Source: Serinus canaria (lineage: Eukaryota; Chordata; Aves; Passeriformes; Fringillidae). Taken from it: a stretch of DNA of 64,000 nt. How positions within the stretch are numbered: position 1 is the first letter of the stretch; each line of letters begins with the position of its first letter. The notes beneath the pieces were generated by a model that saw only the letters and a list, made by a program, of their open reading frames with translations, had not been told where the DNA came from and made no database searches. Below, one piece after another: positions 1 to 13,000 of the stretch. The position numbers were made by a program, and so were the translations under genes. The stretch lies in NCBI RefSeq assembly GCF_022539315.1, contig NC_066326.1, forward strand, positions 8,138,601 through 8,202,600. Direction: 5' to 3'.

Positions 1-1112
1 AGCCTGGCACAGGGCTGGAAACCTGCACAGCTGCACTGAGCTGCTTAAAGGGCTTAAAGGTAAGGAATGAAGTAAAAAGATAAATAAGCCCTCATCCAGG
101 TCTGTGAGACAAAATGGAATGATGCCCAACAGCTCCTGTGAGCATCAGATTGAACTATTCATGAAAATTAATGGCATGCAGAGTTAATAGGCTGTTCCTT
201 GGCCTCAGAATGATATTGTGCCTTCTGGGAACATATTGTAGCCTGCTGGGAGATCAGTCTGCTGTGTCTGAACTCCCTCGGGGCCAGACCCTGCTCTCTC
301 TGCACCCTGCATGGTTAAACCCATAGAAAAGGACAGAAGCAGCACAGAATCTAAGTCGTTTTGTGGGGTGTTTTTTAAAGCTTTGGTTTTCCCAGGTACA
401 AGCTTATTTCCTAATCTCCTGATGCAGCAGCAAATAAATTCTTCCCAGTAGGCTTCAGATTTTACTGTGGTCTTGCCAATGCTGCTTTTTCTGACTGCAA
501 GCACCAGAGGAGGTTCTCCTTGCCAAGGAGTAGGAGCCTTTCCCAGTTGATTCCTGAGTCTTGTGATATTCTAGTGACTCCAGCAGGGCAGGGCACATGA
601 ACTGTATGTGAATATTTCCAGTTGAGAGTATTGCAATAGAACCTAGAACTGTGCCAATAATTACGGTTTTGATTTTGTAGGTGGATGGAAAAAAAATAAT
701 TTTTAGTTAACCTGATACTATGTTTTTTCCCATCAAATGAATTTACTTTGTGTTTTAAACAGGATGATTTATTTTCTGGACCATGATATTTTGTCTGATT
801 AGGATTGGAAATCCCCTGGATGATGCTGGCATGCCCTGCAAGCTTATTCCATGTCCTCAACCTACATGAGGCAAAACTGACAAATTTGTCAGTAAGGCTC
901 AGTATCAATACTGGGAGACATCCTAGGGTCACATTTATCTCCCTAGATGAAAACCCCACTGTTTGTGGTATTCTCTGCCCTTTCCAGCCCTGTGAGGTAT
1001 TTCTTTATTTGACACCTGAAATCTCTGAGACCTTCCTCTATGCTCTCTGTGTTGCTGCACTTACTTTAAGATAGCAGGATACCATAATCTGATCTAATTA
1101 AAAGCCATTTCA

Positions 1113-1164
1113 TTCATTTCTCTAGATGCTATGGAAGATCTTCCATAGGATCTAGAGTAATGGA
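1113..1164. repeat. Near-perfect 38-bp palindrome with degraded flanks
   Basis: Bases 1120-1138 and 1139-1157 are reverse complements with a single mismatch pair and no loop. The core 'tatggaagatcttccata' (1130-1147) is an exact 18-bp palindrome, and the outer parts are 'ctctagat' and 'atctagag'. Pairing continues weakly outward to 1113/1164 with two further mismatches. It may be the trace of a template-switch event, a decayed inverted-repeat element or, less likely, a dimeric protein-binding site. No gene adjoins it. Confidence 0.9.
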
Positions 1165-2457
1165 AACAGCTCAGCTATAGAAGGGAATCAGAAGTGGTTA
1201 AAGGTTTCCCATTAAGGCAGCCATCCCTCGTGATCACACACACAGACCCTTTACACCTAGGCTTTGTCTGGAAGGCAATGTGCATTTGGCATTTTGCATA
1301 CCATGGATCAGCCTCATTGCCCTCTACTCTGGCTGTCTCTCTGCATTCCATCACTGCTCTTGATGCTTCTTACCCTTTCCTGCCTCAGGGATTTTACAAT
1401 CATTGTCCTCCCAGGTTAAAAGACATTGGCTGCCGGTTCCACTTACATTTCATCTATAATATAGCAGATGCAAATTTTTGTGGCCATTGCAAAGGATCTC
1501 TTGGCTCCTTGTGTAGGATGTTTATTGTATTTAGTTTATGGAGTATTTGCTTTGCTGTGTCCTTGATGGTACTTCATTGGCAAGTGACTTTGTGACAAAA
1601 AACCTCCAACCAAGGACAACTTGATGGTAGGAAGATTAAAGTGAACATGGTCTCTGAGGCCTGATCATGCTGTCAGTGCTTAGGCTTGCTCAGATGCTTC
1701 CTGTGTATTCCTAGCCCTGAGGTAAAACTGTCTTCAGATTTCTGCTTATCCTTGGAGGCAGTGTAGGTTGAACTCATTCTTGTGGGAAGAAAATGCCCCA
1801 TTGGTATCCATTGGTACTCATCTTTTTGGATTGATGATATGGAAAGCAAACAAACCTATCAGGGAGCTGCCATTTTCTAAAGAGAGATTTTTCTTTGCCA
1901 AAGTAAAATGCTGCCTTAAGCTTCAAATGAAATGTTCCCCTATTCTCTTTAAGGTTCAGAATATTGGAGCAGGTAGTTGGTAAGCACAAACCTAATCACA
2001 CCGAAATCCAGTGCAGACCTGGCAAGGGATTAAGGCCAGAAGAAAGGAGAAGCTGATGGTAAAATGAGGATAGAATGAGAATGGATTTTAACTTTTGCTG
2101 CAGTGGTTTTGCCAGGAAAGCAATGCAATGTAACCACAGATCTGATGCCATACTGGGGGCAAAGAAAGTGTTATTTCAATTTCAGAAAAGAAATTTTAAT
2201 AATACATTGCAGCTGAGTGAGAATTTAGTTTAACAGAGTTTTAGCATAATTGTGCACAATTTGGTTTTATTTAAATACATTAAGCACCATTGTTTCTTTT
2301 CCATGTTAAGGATTGACTTTGGTGCTAGGTTGCAGCAGTTTTCCTTAATTGCTTTAATCCTTGGCCTTAAGAAAATGAATACTTTAAATTCACACTTGTT
2401 AAGTACACTGCTAATGAAGAACAGGCTTTAGCAATCTTTGGTGGGCCCAAACTATAT

Positions 2458-2512
2458 AAAAGAAAAAAAAGAGAAAGCAAAGAGAGAAAAAAAAAAAAGA
2501 GAGAGGAAGAAG
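2458..2512. repeat. Purine (GA/A)-rich low-complexity tract
   Basis: This is an almost unbroken run of A and G, including a 12-base A run. The Lys/Glu/Arg-rich open frame through it reflects composition only. It may be a remnant retroposon tail or slippage product; no flanking element is recognised. Confidence 0.9.
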
Positions 2513-5500
2513 CTAATCACCAACCATTCTGTTAATGCTTATTTTAATCATCTTGCCTGCCCTTGCTGGCAGACAGAGCCATTTGGCTGCAGAGGCAGGA
2601 GGCAGCCATCGCCTCAAATGGCACTGATGTTGAGAATTGGGCCCAGGAGGACAATCTGACTTGTCAGTTTATATAGACATAAAGCTTCATTGTTGTGCAC
2701 AGACACAACTAGCTTTTTAAAAGCCTATTTCCCTCCTGATGATGTGAGAATCTGCTCCCCTCTCTCCTACTGTTCTCCAGCCCTCAGATTTATTAGACAG
2801 TGTTTGTAGCCCTGCTCAGTATTTCTGTGGTGCCATAGGGGCAGGTGGGGACCATCAGTGCCCAGTGAGAGCAGAGCACAGTGACCAAATGCCCAGCTTT
2901 GAACCACAGGGGGCTGGGGGAGTAAAGAACTGTGCACACTGGGTAATGCCTCCTCAGAGAGTTTTAACATACTGATATCCTCGATGGAATATTCTCTGTG
3001 GAATTAAGTGTGTGCTTTAAAACACACAGGATGCTCAGAAGAGAGCAGCTAACAGCATTTCCTTGGGGGCCAGAAGTGAAACATCTCCAAAATTCAATTA
3101 ATTACCAGAAACGTATGATCTGTTTTCAAAACCAGCTCATGCTGCTATTTTGCATGTGCAGGAAACTTTTATCTTTCTGACAACTAAGAGTTGCAGCTAG
3201 CAAAGTGAGCTTTCAACTTCCTCTGGCTGCCTGTGCCTCCCAGTGCTGCAGGGAGCCCCTGGAAGGGTTTCAAGTAGTGCAGTGCAGCATTTTTCCCATT
3301 TCAGCATTTGTGTCCTGCAAATTGGAGAAAGTGACAACTGGTGCCCACATCAAGCAGTGGCATTTACTGCTCCAAGGAAAAGAAAGCTTCAAAATCTTGC
3401 TTGGCTGAATTACAACCCAATTATAGCTATCCAAGCACAGGTATTCCAAAAAACCAGGAAAACAGGGAAGTAAGGCAGCCTTTGTCCCACTTTGCCCAGA
3501 TAGCTGGAGCATTGTGCATGAGGTTGCCAAAGAATCCCCTCCTGCATTTAATTGCAGAAATTGATCATAGGTTTGTGGTAAACATACAAGCAAATCCAGC
3601 TAAACATTTGTATCCACCTTTTGCTACATAAATTACTTCAGCGTACTGGTGTCTTGCTTCTAGGGATTGTAATGTCTGTGGAAGTGGGAAGGTATTGCAA
3701 TAAATAGAGCTTTAATGGAAGGCCTGTTTTAGAATTTCTCTTTTCTTTGAACAATGACCTTTTTCTTTCTTTTTTCCTAAGGAAAAATCTATTCTCATTC
3801 ATTCATCAGAGTGTCTTTGAAGGGGCAAATGCACACAACTGCCAGGCCATGGACAGCACGGGCTCTATGCAGGGTTCTCTTCAGCTGAGGCATGATTGGG
3901 AGCAGTAATTGAGATTAGCTCCCTAGGAGATGGGCCTCTGCTCTCTTCCTGGCTTTTTTCTCAGTAAAATAGTTGCATTTAATGCATTTATGATTAGACT
4001 ATAAGTGCTAACATACTTTCTTCCCATAGCCCTGCCATTTCTGTGGCAGGCTTACTGAAGAAATAACAATACATAAACCTGCATAAACACTTAAGGTCTT
4101 CAGTGTCTGCTGCCATTGGCACTTTCAGATTTTCTATTTGAAGATAATTTCATTTAACACTTTTACATCTGAAGAGTCTGTTTTTGAAGACCTCAGAGTA
4201 TATTTTTAATGTATATAGATGAAGTTTCCTCCTGCCTCCATGAGTACATTAAGTAACAGTACTTGCAGGTTTGATGCAGAGAGGTGAAGGGACCTTGTGA
4301 AGTTCTGGAGTGAGTCAGGGCAAAACAGCTGAGTGCACATACATCCATGAACAAGCAAATGGTGGATTGATCACCCATCTACAGCTACATAGAGTAATAC
4401 CACATATGAAGCACTTGCTTCCCTGTATGAAAGTGTGGTCCTAAGACAGCTGGTAGATATTCCAGGATGTGCTGCCCAGTGTTGAGAAACATTGAAAACT
4501 GGATTGATTCTCAAGAACTTTGCTTCCATTTTTGGGTTTGTTTTTTAATTTTTTTTTCCCCTGAAGAGTAGTACTACTGGCATTTGAAAAGTCAGATTGT
4601 CACCTGATAGTGCACTGGCTTTATTCAACCAAGGCCTGTGAGCAGCAGCAATTGCTGCTCTCTGAAGGTGAACACCTCATGTATTTTAACAAGAGGAGAC
4701 ATGTTCACCCAGCTGTAGAAAAGGGGGTCTTTCTTCACTGGTATGGTGTCTCCTGGGACACCAGGAGGGAAATGCTTAGGGAAAAAATGAGAAGAATGAA
4801 CATATGTAATGTCCCAGCTTTTTGTCTTCAGAAAGGCAGATTCAGGAAGTCCTTTGCTACAAGAGGATTCTCAGGTGGTTTTCTAAAAAAAGGTAAGCAA
4901 AACAGCCACTGACTTTCAACAAGAGTCAGATGTCTGAATGCCTTAAAGACTTTGGAAAAGCCAGCCCTTTATCCTCTGTATCAGGTTGCAGAGGCAATAT
5001 TGACACTCAGCAGGATGTTATTGGCATGTGATTTTCTCTTTTCATCTTGCACAAGGGCATGAGGCAGAATTGCCCTCTGCTGCTGCGTGAGCAGAGCAGT
5101 TGTGGATTGATGTATCAGCACTTCGTGTTTGTGGGCTGTTCTCAGGAACATGTGCGAAAGGGAAATAACAGCAGAACAAGGACACTTCCCAGGTTAGGTA
5201 ATGTGCTCCTGACATCCTTTACTTTGCTTTTAGGGGTGATAAGCATAATGAACCTGAGAACAATCTGGTGTTTTTCCACCACTTTTAGCAACCTCTTGTC
5301 ATTTTAAACTCCTGATGTTTCTTCTCAGGTGCTACCTGGTGATCCTTTTAACATGTTTATTACTGTTGCTTCTTCTCAAGAAATAAATTTGCTGAGAGTA
5401 AAGAAAAGAAAGTTGCTCATTAGGGCAATGTAATTAAAGGAAAAGTAGACATCATGCCAAGTTCCGTTTTCTCTACAAAGCACCACCTTGGAGATTGCCT

Positions 5501-6137
5501 GAAACTCAATTACTCATTGCTATGCTTATTAAGGAGAACAATATGCTGAAATGATCCCTACTTCTAATAACCTTGTTTTCTACATGTGAATCATGTTAAT
5601 ACTTTTTGCTTTAGTGCCTTAATCACCATGTGTAAAATGGGTCTGTTTCTAGAGGGGGAATAGGGAAGGTGGGCCACATGGTGGGTGTTCTCTGAATTGC
5701 CACTCTCCATGGAGAGTTTCTTGTTTCCTGCTGGTCCACAAGTCATTTTGTGGTGCTTTTTCTGTTGTTTTTTTCTTTTAATTACATGGAACAGCATTTA
5801 TTAAGAGATTACATCTTGATAGTCAGATTTCCTCTGGTGAAATTAAAATGTTCATCCTCTGCCTTGCTCTCTCCCTTTGGGGGAGGGAATGTTCAGTATC
5901 TTTCATGTCTCAGTCTCTTCTTTGTTACCTCATGGCTTCACCAAGACAAATAATTTCAGCAACAGAAAGCTGATATTACTACTTGCTAAATAACCTTGTT
6001 CTGATAATCAGTCTGGTGCCCAGTTTTGTTCCTTGATCAGAGCTACTCTGATACCTTCCTGCTGTTCTCCTAACATGATGTCTTCAGCTTCTCTGAACAG
6101 GCTGTTCCTCTGGCCCCAAAAATCTTTTGTACCCCTG

Positions 6138-6169
6138 CAGGTGTGTTAGAGGGAGCTGTAACACACCTG
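6138..6169. repeat. Perfect 11-bp inverted repeat, 10-nt loop
   Basis: 'caggtgtgtta' (6138-6148) pairs exactly with 'taacacacctg' (6159-6169) around 'gagggagctg'. This is near the limit of what chance could produce in a window of this size, so it is reported as sequence structure only. Confidence 0.85.
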
Positions 6170-6680
6170 TACAGTATTCTGCCCAGGGCTTTGGAAGAGA
6201 CCTGAAGCCATGAAGGAAACATCATGTACTTCCATCCAGCCCACAACATAATTACCCTCCTTAGCTTCATGCTCAAGCCTTCTCCTCTAAACATGCAGGA
6301 AACCTTTGTTAATGGGGTATTCCATCAGGACTGAAGGACAGAATTCTTAATCATGCTAGTAAGGACAACCAAAATTGCCATGGGAATCTGGGGAAATTGC
6401 CTGAGGTTCAAGCTCTGTGCTGGCCAAGTTCATTTAAGATACCAGTAAGTTTCCCTGAAATTCTTCGTCAAAAATGCCACAAGCACTCATAAAATAGTTG
6501 TGTGTAAACTCCATTTTTGATCAAAATCATGGATGACAGCATGGAAGTGGCTGAATGTTGAAAATATCTAAGGGACAGAGAGGGAAGTCATTTGTTCCTA
6601 AGCAAAACAACTTGACTGGCAAAGCTTCACTCCCAAAGTGAAAAAGAAATGTAAGGCTGTTTTCTCTTTGGTGCATGTCT

Positions 6681-6820
6681 CCATCCCTGGAATTGTTCAG
6701 AGCCACATTGGACAAGGCTTGGAACAAACTCATCTAGTGGAACGTGCTCCTGCCCATGACGGGAGTTGTACTAGATGATTTTTAAGGTCCTTTCCAACCC
6801 AAATTCTATGATTCTGTGAT
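6681..6820 (+). mobile_element. CR1 LINE fragment, 3' end, sense orientation
   Basis: This is the last ~140 bp of a chicken-repeat-1 (CR1) non-LTR retrotransposon. It contains the typical 3' UTR phrases 'ccctggaattgttcagagcc', 'cctgcccatgac' and 'ctagatgattt', then 'aaggtcctttccaaccca'. It ends in two copies of the octamer ATTCTRTG (6803-6818), the hallmark CR1 3' terminus, with no poly(A) tail. Nearly all CR1 copies are truncated at the 5' end, and this one retains no ORF2 sequence. Several substitutions from the usual avian sequence suggest an old, inactive copy. Minus-strand open frames crossing it have no coding significance. Confidence 0.93.
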
Positions 6821-9788
6821 TGGAAAAGGAAACCAGTCCAGGAGATCAGTTCATGTACCACTGGTGTCTTCTATATCATGTAAGACAGGTATCCTCATAA
6901 CCAGCTATGTCATATGAATACTAAGAAATCACTGCTCCTAAGAAATGCTGTGTGTTCATCTCAGAAGGAAGTGCATGGCTGTGCAGTTAACCACTCCTTC
7001 TCCTTCTTTCATGTCAGAATATTTCAGTCCTTTTATGCAGAGCACAGGCAGACATGATTGAAAAGGAAAGTCTTACCCTTTGATGTTTGTTTGTTGTATT
7101 ATCCACTTTTCATGGCTCTATTATTCCAGAATCCTATTGAGCCATTCATTGGCAAGTGGAAATTTCCACTGCAGTCAGCAGGGTATTTCTGCCTCTAAAT
7201 CACTTAATTTGGCCCCTGATACTTATCTTGGGGCCAGATTATCACAAGTGTTGAGCACCAGCTTTCTGAAGGCTTAGAACCTCCCACCGAGGAAAGATTT
7301 TCAAACTGCTCTAAACAGAGCAGCTCCTGTTGTGACCCTTTAAGGACAGATTTACAAAAGAACTCAGCAATTCCATTTCACCAAGGAGCTGAGTCTTTTC
7401 CAAAATCTGTCCAGCTTTGCTTGGTGCCAGGCTGGAAGATAAGGACTGTTGAAAATGTAGATTTTAGCATGCTCTCTGATGTGGAAAAATACTAAGTTCC
7501 AAACATTGGGAAGGACTTGAAACAAATGCTTGCAAAGAGAAAAACCTCCACGTTTCAAGATGTGCCAATTTTATTGACTGATAGAGGGGCTGGAAGAAAA
7601 TTTTGGATCTGAACAGGTTTTCCCATAATTGCCCACTAGGAGGTTTTCTGCACATTCTCCTGCAGCAGCTGCCAGGCAGGATGCTGGGGCAGAGCACTGC
7701 TGTGCTGAGGCAGCACAGCAATTCCTGTGTTCTCAGAAATGCATTCACTTAGCAAAATGTGGTTTGTAAGCAAAGTAGCACAAAGCAGCCATTATTCTTC
7801 TACCAATCTTTCTGGGGAATAAAATACACCAAAAAATAAAAAAAAAAAAAACAAAAAAAACCCAACCCAACAAAACAAGACCAAAAAAAGAAAAGGAGGG
7901 GAAAAGATTGATTTGAGCCTCATAAAAATTGAGTGAATTTTACAATTTTATTTCTGAAATTTTAGATCAAGGATTACCCTTGCATGCTCTATACTGCCTT
8001 GTGTTCCAGAGAGCCTTTCCTGGTGTGGCTAGCAAGAAAAATCTTCACAGAACAGTTTGTGTAACCTTGGAAGCTTCTGGGTTTCTATGTGAGCGTTGGT
8101 TTTTCACCTGAAATTTATTGTAGACAGATGGCAATGGAGGATGTGATGCAAAGAGGATATTTCAGTACTTAAAATTCATGAATTTAGGCTTTAACCCTAG
8201 GCAGCACTAAAGCTCTCAGGAAGGCAGTTCTCTTAGACTTCCAGAAAACTGAAGCTGATCATCCTGCACCTGTATTCTGGAAGGTGAGTATTCATTCCCC
8301 CTTGGGAGAAGCAAAAGAACACTAAAGCCTCAGCAGCCACTTTGGGAGCTGGCACAGCCCAGTGCAAAACAGACATTTGGTTTTGGTCTCCTGTGCTGCA
8401 GGAGCCTTGGCACATACAGACTTCAGTCCTCTGTGAACATAGACAGTGCTTTTCCTTTGCTTATCCAGCCCTACTTTGACATAAAGTACTTTTAAAAATA
8501 ATGAAATAGATGTAAAAGAAATAAAGCAAAGGAGGAGGCACAGCCTTGCTAAAAGCCTTTACTGCTGTCACAGGACTGTGCAGTTTCTGTGATTATCCCT
8601 TGCCTTGTTCAGCAGTGTATAATTTAATGATTGCATCCAGGGCATGCTATTAACTTTCTTTTCAACTTCTGTGACCCCAAAGCTCATTAATTCTTTTTAC
8701 TATTCCCCAATTGACACGTGTGTATGTGTATGGGTAGGGCAGTGGCTAAAGAAGTGTTATGGATTTCATATCTTTGCTTCGTCTGCCACATTATAGCAAA
8801 TGACAGTTGATTAGGTCTTTCTATAGATCATTACCAATTGTTTTCTACCTTGCAAATGCTGCTATTACGACAAATCTATCATATCCTAGAGATCCTGTGC
8901 AGCTTGTTATTTCTGTGTGATTTATTACACTCTCAGTAGAAATGTTGTTAGCGAACATTGGGGAAGCAGTGAATATATTGAGAAATATCCATGTATCCTC
9001 ATGTTCTGGCTTGCAGTGACAGTCAGTGATCCATCTCACTGACACTTACCTTGTTAACATTTTGATCAGATGGCAAATTTGTCATTTTTCCTGGTAACAA
9101 GTATAAGTTTGTACAAGAATTGCAGAAACATGGGGAAGATAAAGGGCCCCTCTCTTAGTTTTTTCCAATGTGATGTAATCAGTAATCTTTCTGGAAAATG
9201 AAATAATTACTCTGTGAAAAAGCTTATCCACTAGAAAATGTGCCAGTGTTAGAAAGCTCAGATTTCTCTTCATTTGAGGATTGAATGAGTTCTCTTTGCA
9301 GCCATTACTGACACATTGATTAACACACCAAACCAACATGAAATGATAATATAGAACAAAGAGGTTTGCAGTCAGATTTCCTCTCCTTGATTGTAGTGAG
9401 AAACACAAAGATCTTGCAAGTAAAAGGGAAGGCATTATCTCTGGGAACAATGAGTACAAAATGCTACAAACACAACGTTGCAAATTTCTTCTAATCCTCA
9501 CACTCAAAGCTTTTTCTCAGCTGGGCTGTCAGATCTGCAGCTCTCCTGTTCCAAAGCGTGGGCATGAACACTGTGCTCACAACACAAGTGGCTACACAGG
9601 GGGAAATTACAGCCCCTAATGAAATAGTCACCTCAAAGAGCCAGTGACTCACCTGACAGCCCACAAACATGGGGAAGGGGAAAAGAGTGGGATGTGGCCT
9701 TTGGAGATTTAGAGTTGTTTCCATCTCTGTGCATGGCATTAATAAGGGCTTGTCCTTGCAAGGGAATGAACATGGCAGCACTGACATA
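6821..9788. other. Non-coding DNA between the two CR1 copies
   Basis: It contains the A-rich tract at 7819-7906 and a short 9-bp stem at 7698-7720. A splice-like 47-base segment at 8237-8283 ends in a consensus donor 'aag/gtgagt' but lacks supporting context. The 141-codon minus frame at 9082-9507 is unrecognised and lies just outside the CR1. Confidence 0.55.
7819..7906 (+). repeat. AATAAA followed by an A-rich tract (retroposon-tail-like)
   Basis: An AATAAA hexamer at 7819-7824 is followed after six bases by an A-rich tract (7831-7906) that includes a 14-base A run and later 'aaaac' and 'cccaa' interruptions. The order resembles the 3' end of a reverse-transcribed mRNA, but the sequence upstream (about 7300-7818) does not resemble any gene I recognise, and no target-site duplication was identified. 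Plain low-complexity DNA is equally likely. Confidence 0.6.
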
Positions 9789-10024
9789 AAATCATAGACT
9801 CAAAGAATCATTTAGGTTGTGAAAGATTTCTAAGATCATCAAATCCAGCCATGAACCCAGCATTGCCAAGCCACCACTAAACCATGTCCCTGAGTGTCAC
9901 CTCTACACATCTTTTACAAACCTCCAGGGATGGTGACTCAACCAGTTCCCTGGGCAGCCTGTTCAGTGTTTGACAATGCTTTCAGTGGAGAAATTGTTCT
10001 TAATTTCCAATGTAAATAAGCCTG
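9789..10024 (-). mobile_element. CR1 LINE fragment, 3' end, reverse orientation
   Basis: This is a second truncated CR1 copy, inserted in the opposite orientation, so its 3' end lies at 9789. Read on the plus strand it shows the antisense phrases typical of avian CR1: 'atcatagactcaaagaatca', 'taagatcatcaaatccagcc', 'ctccagggatggtgactcaa', 'tccctgggcagcctgttca' and 'ttcagtggagaaattgttct'. The octamer end is degraded compared with the 6681 copy, and it belongs to a different CR1 subfamily type ('ctccagggatggtgactcaa' version). It encodes nothing and is a fossil insertion. The inner boundary near 10024 is approximate. Confidence 0.93.
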
Positions 10025-13000
10025 GACAGAAGATGTGTGTTTGACTCAAGCTTCAGTTCAGGACCAAACCAGAATAAACACTACACAAATAGCCCTTATT
10101 TCAGGACTTGCATGAAAGTTTCTTTCATTCCATTGTTTTTTTCAGTTTTACCCAGTGAAAATTTGGCTGCATTTTTTCAAATGGCCAGTGCCAAATGTAA
10201 GCTCTCAGTCACCATAATGAAAAAAATGAGGTGTCAAACAGTTCTTTATTTCAACCAGATAAATTAAAAAATACAGTCTAGATAGATCTTGAGAGTACTT
10301 GGAAGAGAGTTTAATTGAAATGATACAGTTTTTCATTCTCATCTTCACTAAATGATTTGGGAGGTCTGATCCTCAGCTGGGTTTGGTTTTATCTTGTTGC
10401 TGCTTTTCTGACTTTCTTTGTAGTGTACTGTCAGGTTGTAATGCTGTGAACAAAGGCTCAGATTGTATTCAGAGAGCACACCAGAAGCTGAGCAGTGCTT
10501 CAGTTGTGTCATTTTGGTCATAACAGTATAGCTTGGAATTGTTTAATTCTTCTGATGTTATGCATAGCAATGCAATAGCTCAGGCATCAGAGAACTCGAG
10601 GAACAAATCTTAGTGTTCTGCATCAGTTTGAGAAAGCACAATGTTATCTTCTAGAAAGTCTAATTGTTATGATTAATATTTAGCATAGAGAAGTCTATGT
10701 GGAAGGGCAAAGTTGCATCTGCTTGTTGAATTGAATGAGTTACGGATTTTTCATTTCCTTTTATTTTCAGCATCCCACTGTATAGCAGAGGATGTACAAA
10801 CACACATTTTCTGTAGCAGTATCTCTTGGACTGTGCCTCTTACAAAGGCACTCCTCTGGTGCCTGGCCCAGGGGAGCAGATACAGGAATGGGGATGATGA
10901 GGTGATAGGAGACAGGAGTAAGCTCTGGAGAGGGATAAGGGCTGGAATTACTTCTTGAAACCAATTCTGACAGGGCATCTCACAGATATATTGGACCTGA
11001 TGGAACAATCTTTCCATTGAACACTCCAGGACCATAATTGCAACTTCCTGGGAACTCTGGTCACTTAGTAAGTGCTTCTTCTCACTAAAAACAAAGGGTC
11101 TTCATTAAAAATTGAGAAAAATATGAAAATTCCAGCAAGTATTACTGAAGAAACTTGGGCAAAATGTTTTCTGAGAGAAAAGCTAAGAGTGAAACAGGTG
11201 CAAGGAGCATACACAGCAAAGTAAGTTTAACAGAGCTGGTTGACACGATATTGCTGCAATTTGTCTTTAGGATCACACAGAAAGCTGACAGATTTTGCTA
11301 GGTCTTGGTGACATTTATATAAAAAAGTTTCCTAAATCACCAGCTGAAATTTCAGACAATGGTTTCTGATAAAGGGATGTCAGAAAGTTTCACCTTCTGA
11401 AATTGGTGACTCATTTACCATTATCTTCATTGAACAGCTCAGACCCTTCCTTTAGGAAGAGAAATGAAAAATTATCTTTGAATGTACCATATTGCTTCCG
11501 ATTCCAGAGAGGAGAAGGGAATTGACGATGGTGTTGCAGTAATTAGTTTCAGATGCAAAGGGCTGAAAGTAAATCCCAACAAGCAGCAAGAAAGGGATTC
11601 ACCAACAGAGCAGCTGGAGGGTGGTATTTTATTTTTTTTTTTAGAATATGCAATCAGTGCTGTTCATCAGTGTTTTGCTCCTTAATAATTAGAGCAAGAT
11701 TTAAAAAAAAAGAGAAGAAGGAGAGCAGATTATTGCTGGGAACTCATTTATGGCTGTATCAGAAGTTAGTGTTGAATTCTGAAGGTGCTTAGCACTCTTG
11801 GTGGAGATGGCATATGGGGGTGTTCAGTGCCTGACAGGGGGAATGCAGAGCTCCAGCTCCTGCTCTGTGATTGTGAGCACATGTACTCACACAGGCTGCT
11901 TGGAGTCCACTCCCATTCCTATTTAAAGCAGTGTGAAGATCTATTAAGCTTGCTTAGCATTAGGCTGGGCTCTTGAATTAAAAATTCTCCACTGAGTACA
12001 TGTAACACATCAAAACCTTCTCTTTCCTCTCTTTCTTCAATAAGGGGCAGAACTCCTATTCTTGGGCTGTTGGCATTTCTCTTTTGCTGTCATTGACACA
12101 GAAGAATTTCCTGGGCCTGAGGACTCTATTTTATCAGGTCATGGCATCTACTGGATCTTGCAGAAGAGTGTTTTCTCAGACTGTGTTTTATGAGCTGGCA
12201 AATTGCAACTTGTTACTCTCTTAGGAGTTTTGTTCAGTCATTTTGGTTTTACCTGTTTCTAAAATAGAATTTTTCAGTCAGCCCAACTTATTTGGGTTTA
12301 CAAGCAACAAACGTGTTTGTCCTCTAATTTGCATTAAGGAAGGCTTTCATTACTCTTGCATTTCATTTCACTATTGTGAAAACTAAACCCAAACCAAAAT
12401 AAGCCAGCACCACTGATGCAGCAAAAAAAGGTCTTGTTTAGTAAACATCTGTGCCTTTGATGGCTTTGGATAAATGCTTGCTGGTGCTGGAAAACCTGGC
12501 TACAGACTTAGAGTGAGGGCTCCATCCTGTGATGACCCAAAATTGCAGTTGCACTGCCTGGCAGTTTTGATATGCATGAAGCTGAGCCACAGCCCACCTT
12601 GGGAAACAGAGATCAAAATCTCAGAGACTGAAGAGGACCAGGAAAGAGGCTCCTTACTGGGATCTCTGCATTTGCAGGGAGTTTTCTTTAGATAAAACAC
12701 TGCTCTCATAATAAATCCAGTGGTGTGCCTCTCAGTTTCTCAGTTCAGTTCCATGTCTGCTGTGCTGGGGTTTCTCCTCACCCTTGCACCTTGAGGGTGT
12801 GTACAAGATAAAAGGGAGAGGGAGCTGGGGGGCTCTGGCAGGGAAGCCCTGCTGGCATTTCCAGGCAGCAAAGTGACATCAGCCACAACACAGTTCTTTG
12901 ACTTCAGCTCAGTTTGCTGGGGTCCCTGGCTGACAGCACTCCCTCCCTGCTTCTGCTACTCCAATATTTATTTCACAGAAAAGGCTGTGAAATAAATGTC

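Larger units (their letters stand above)
1..6680. other. Non-coding DNA, no gene recognised
   Basis: Apart from the palindrome at 1113-1164, the purine tract at 2458 and the hairpin at 6138, nothing is identifiable. Open frames of up to 165 codons (minus, 462-959) and 133 codons (plus, 1194-1595) show no domain, no biased composition and no convincing exon borders. There is no CpG island. Confidence 0.6.

Noticed and set aside
462..959. 165-codon minus-strand open frame
   Set aside because: No recognisable domain, no compositional signature and no exon borders; this length is expected by chance in six frames of 64 kb.
8237..8283. 47-base exon-like segment with perfect donor 'aag/gtgagt'
   Set aside because: The acceptor tract is weak, two frames are open and neither peptide is recognised; single good donors are frequent by chance.
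9082..9507. 141-codon minus-strand open frame beside the CR1
   Set aside because: It does not encode CR1 reverse transcriptase or any recognised product, and lies outside the element.
10771..10915. Exon-like segment after 'ttttattttcag'
   Set aside because: Donor is weak and the peptide is unrecognised; no neighbouring exon to join.
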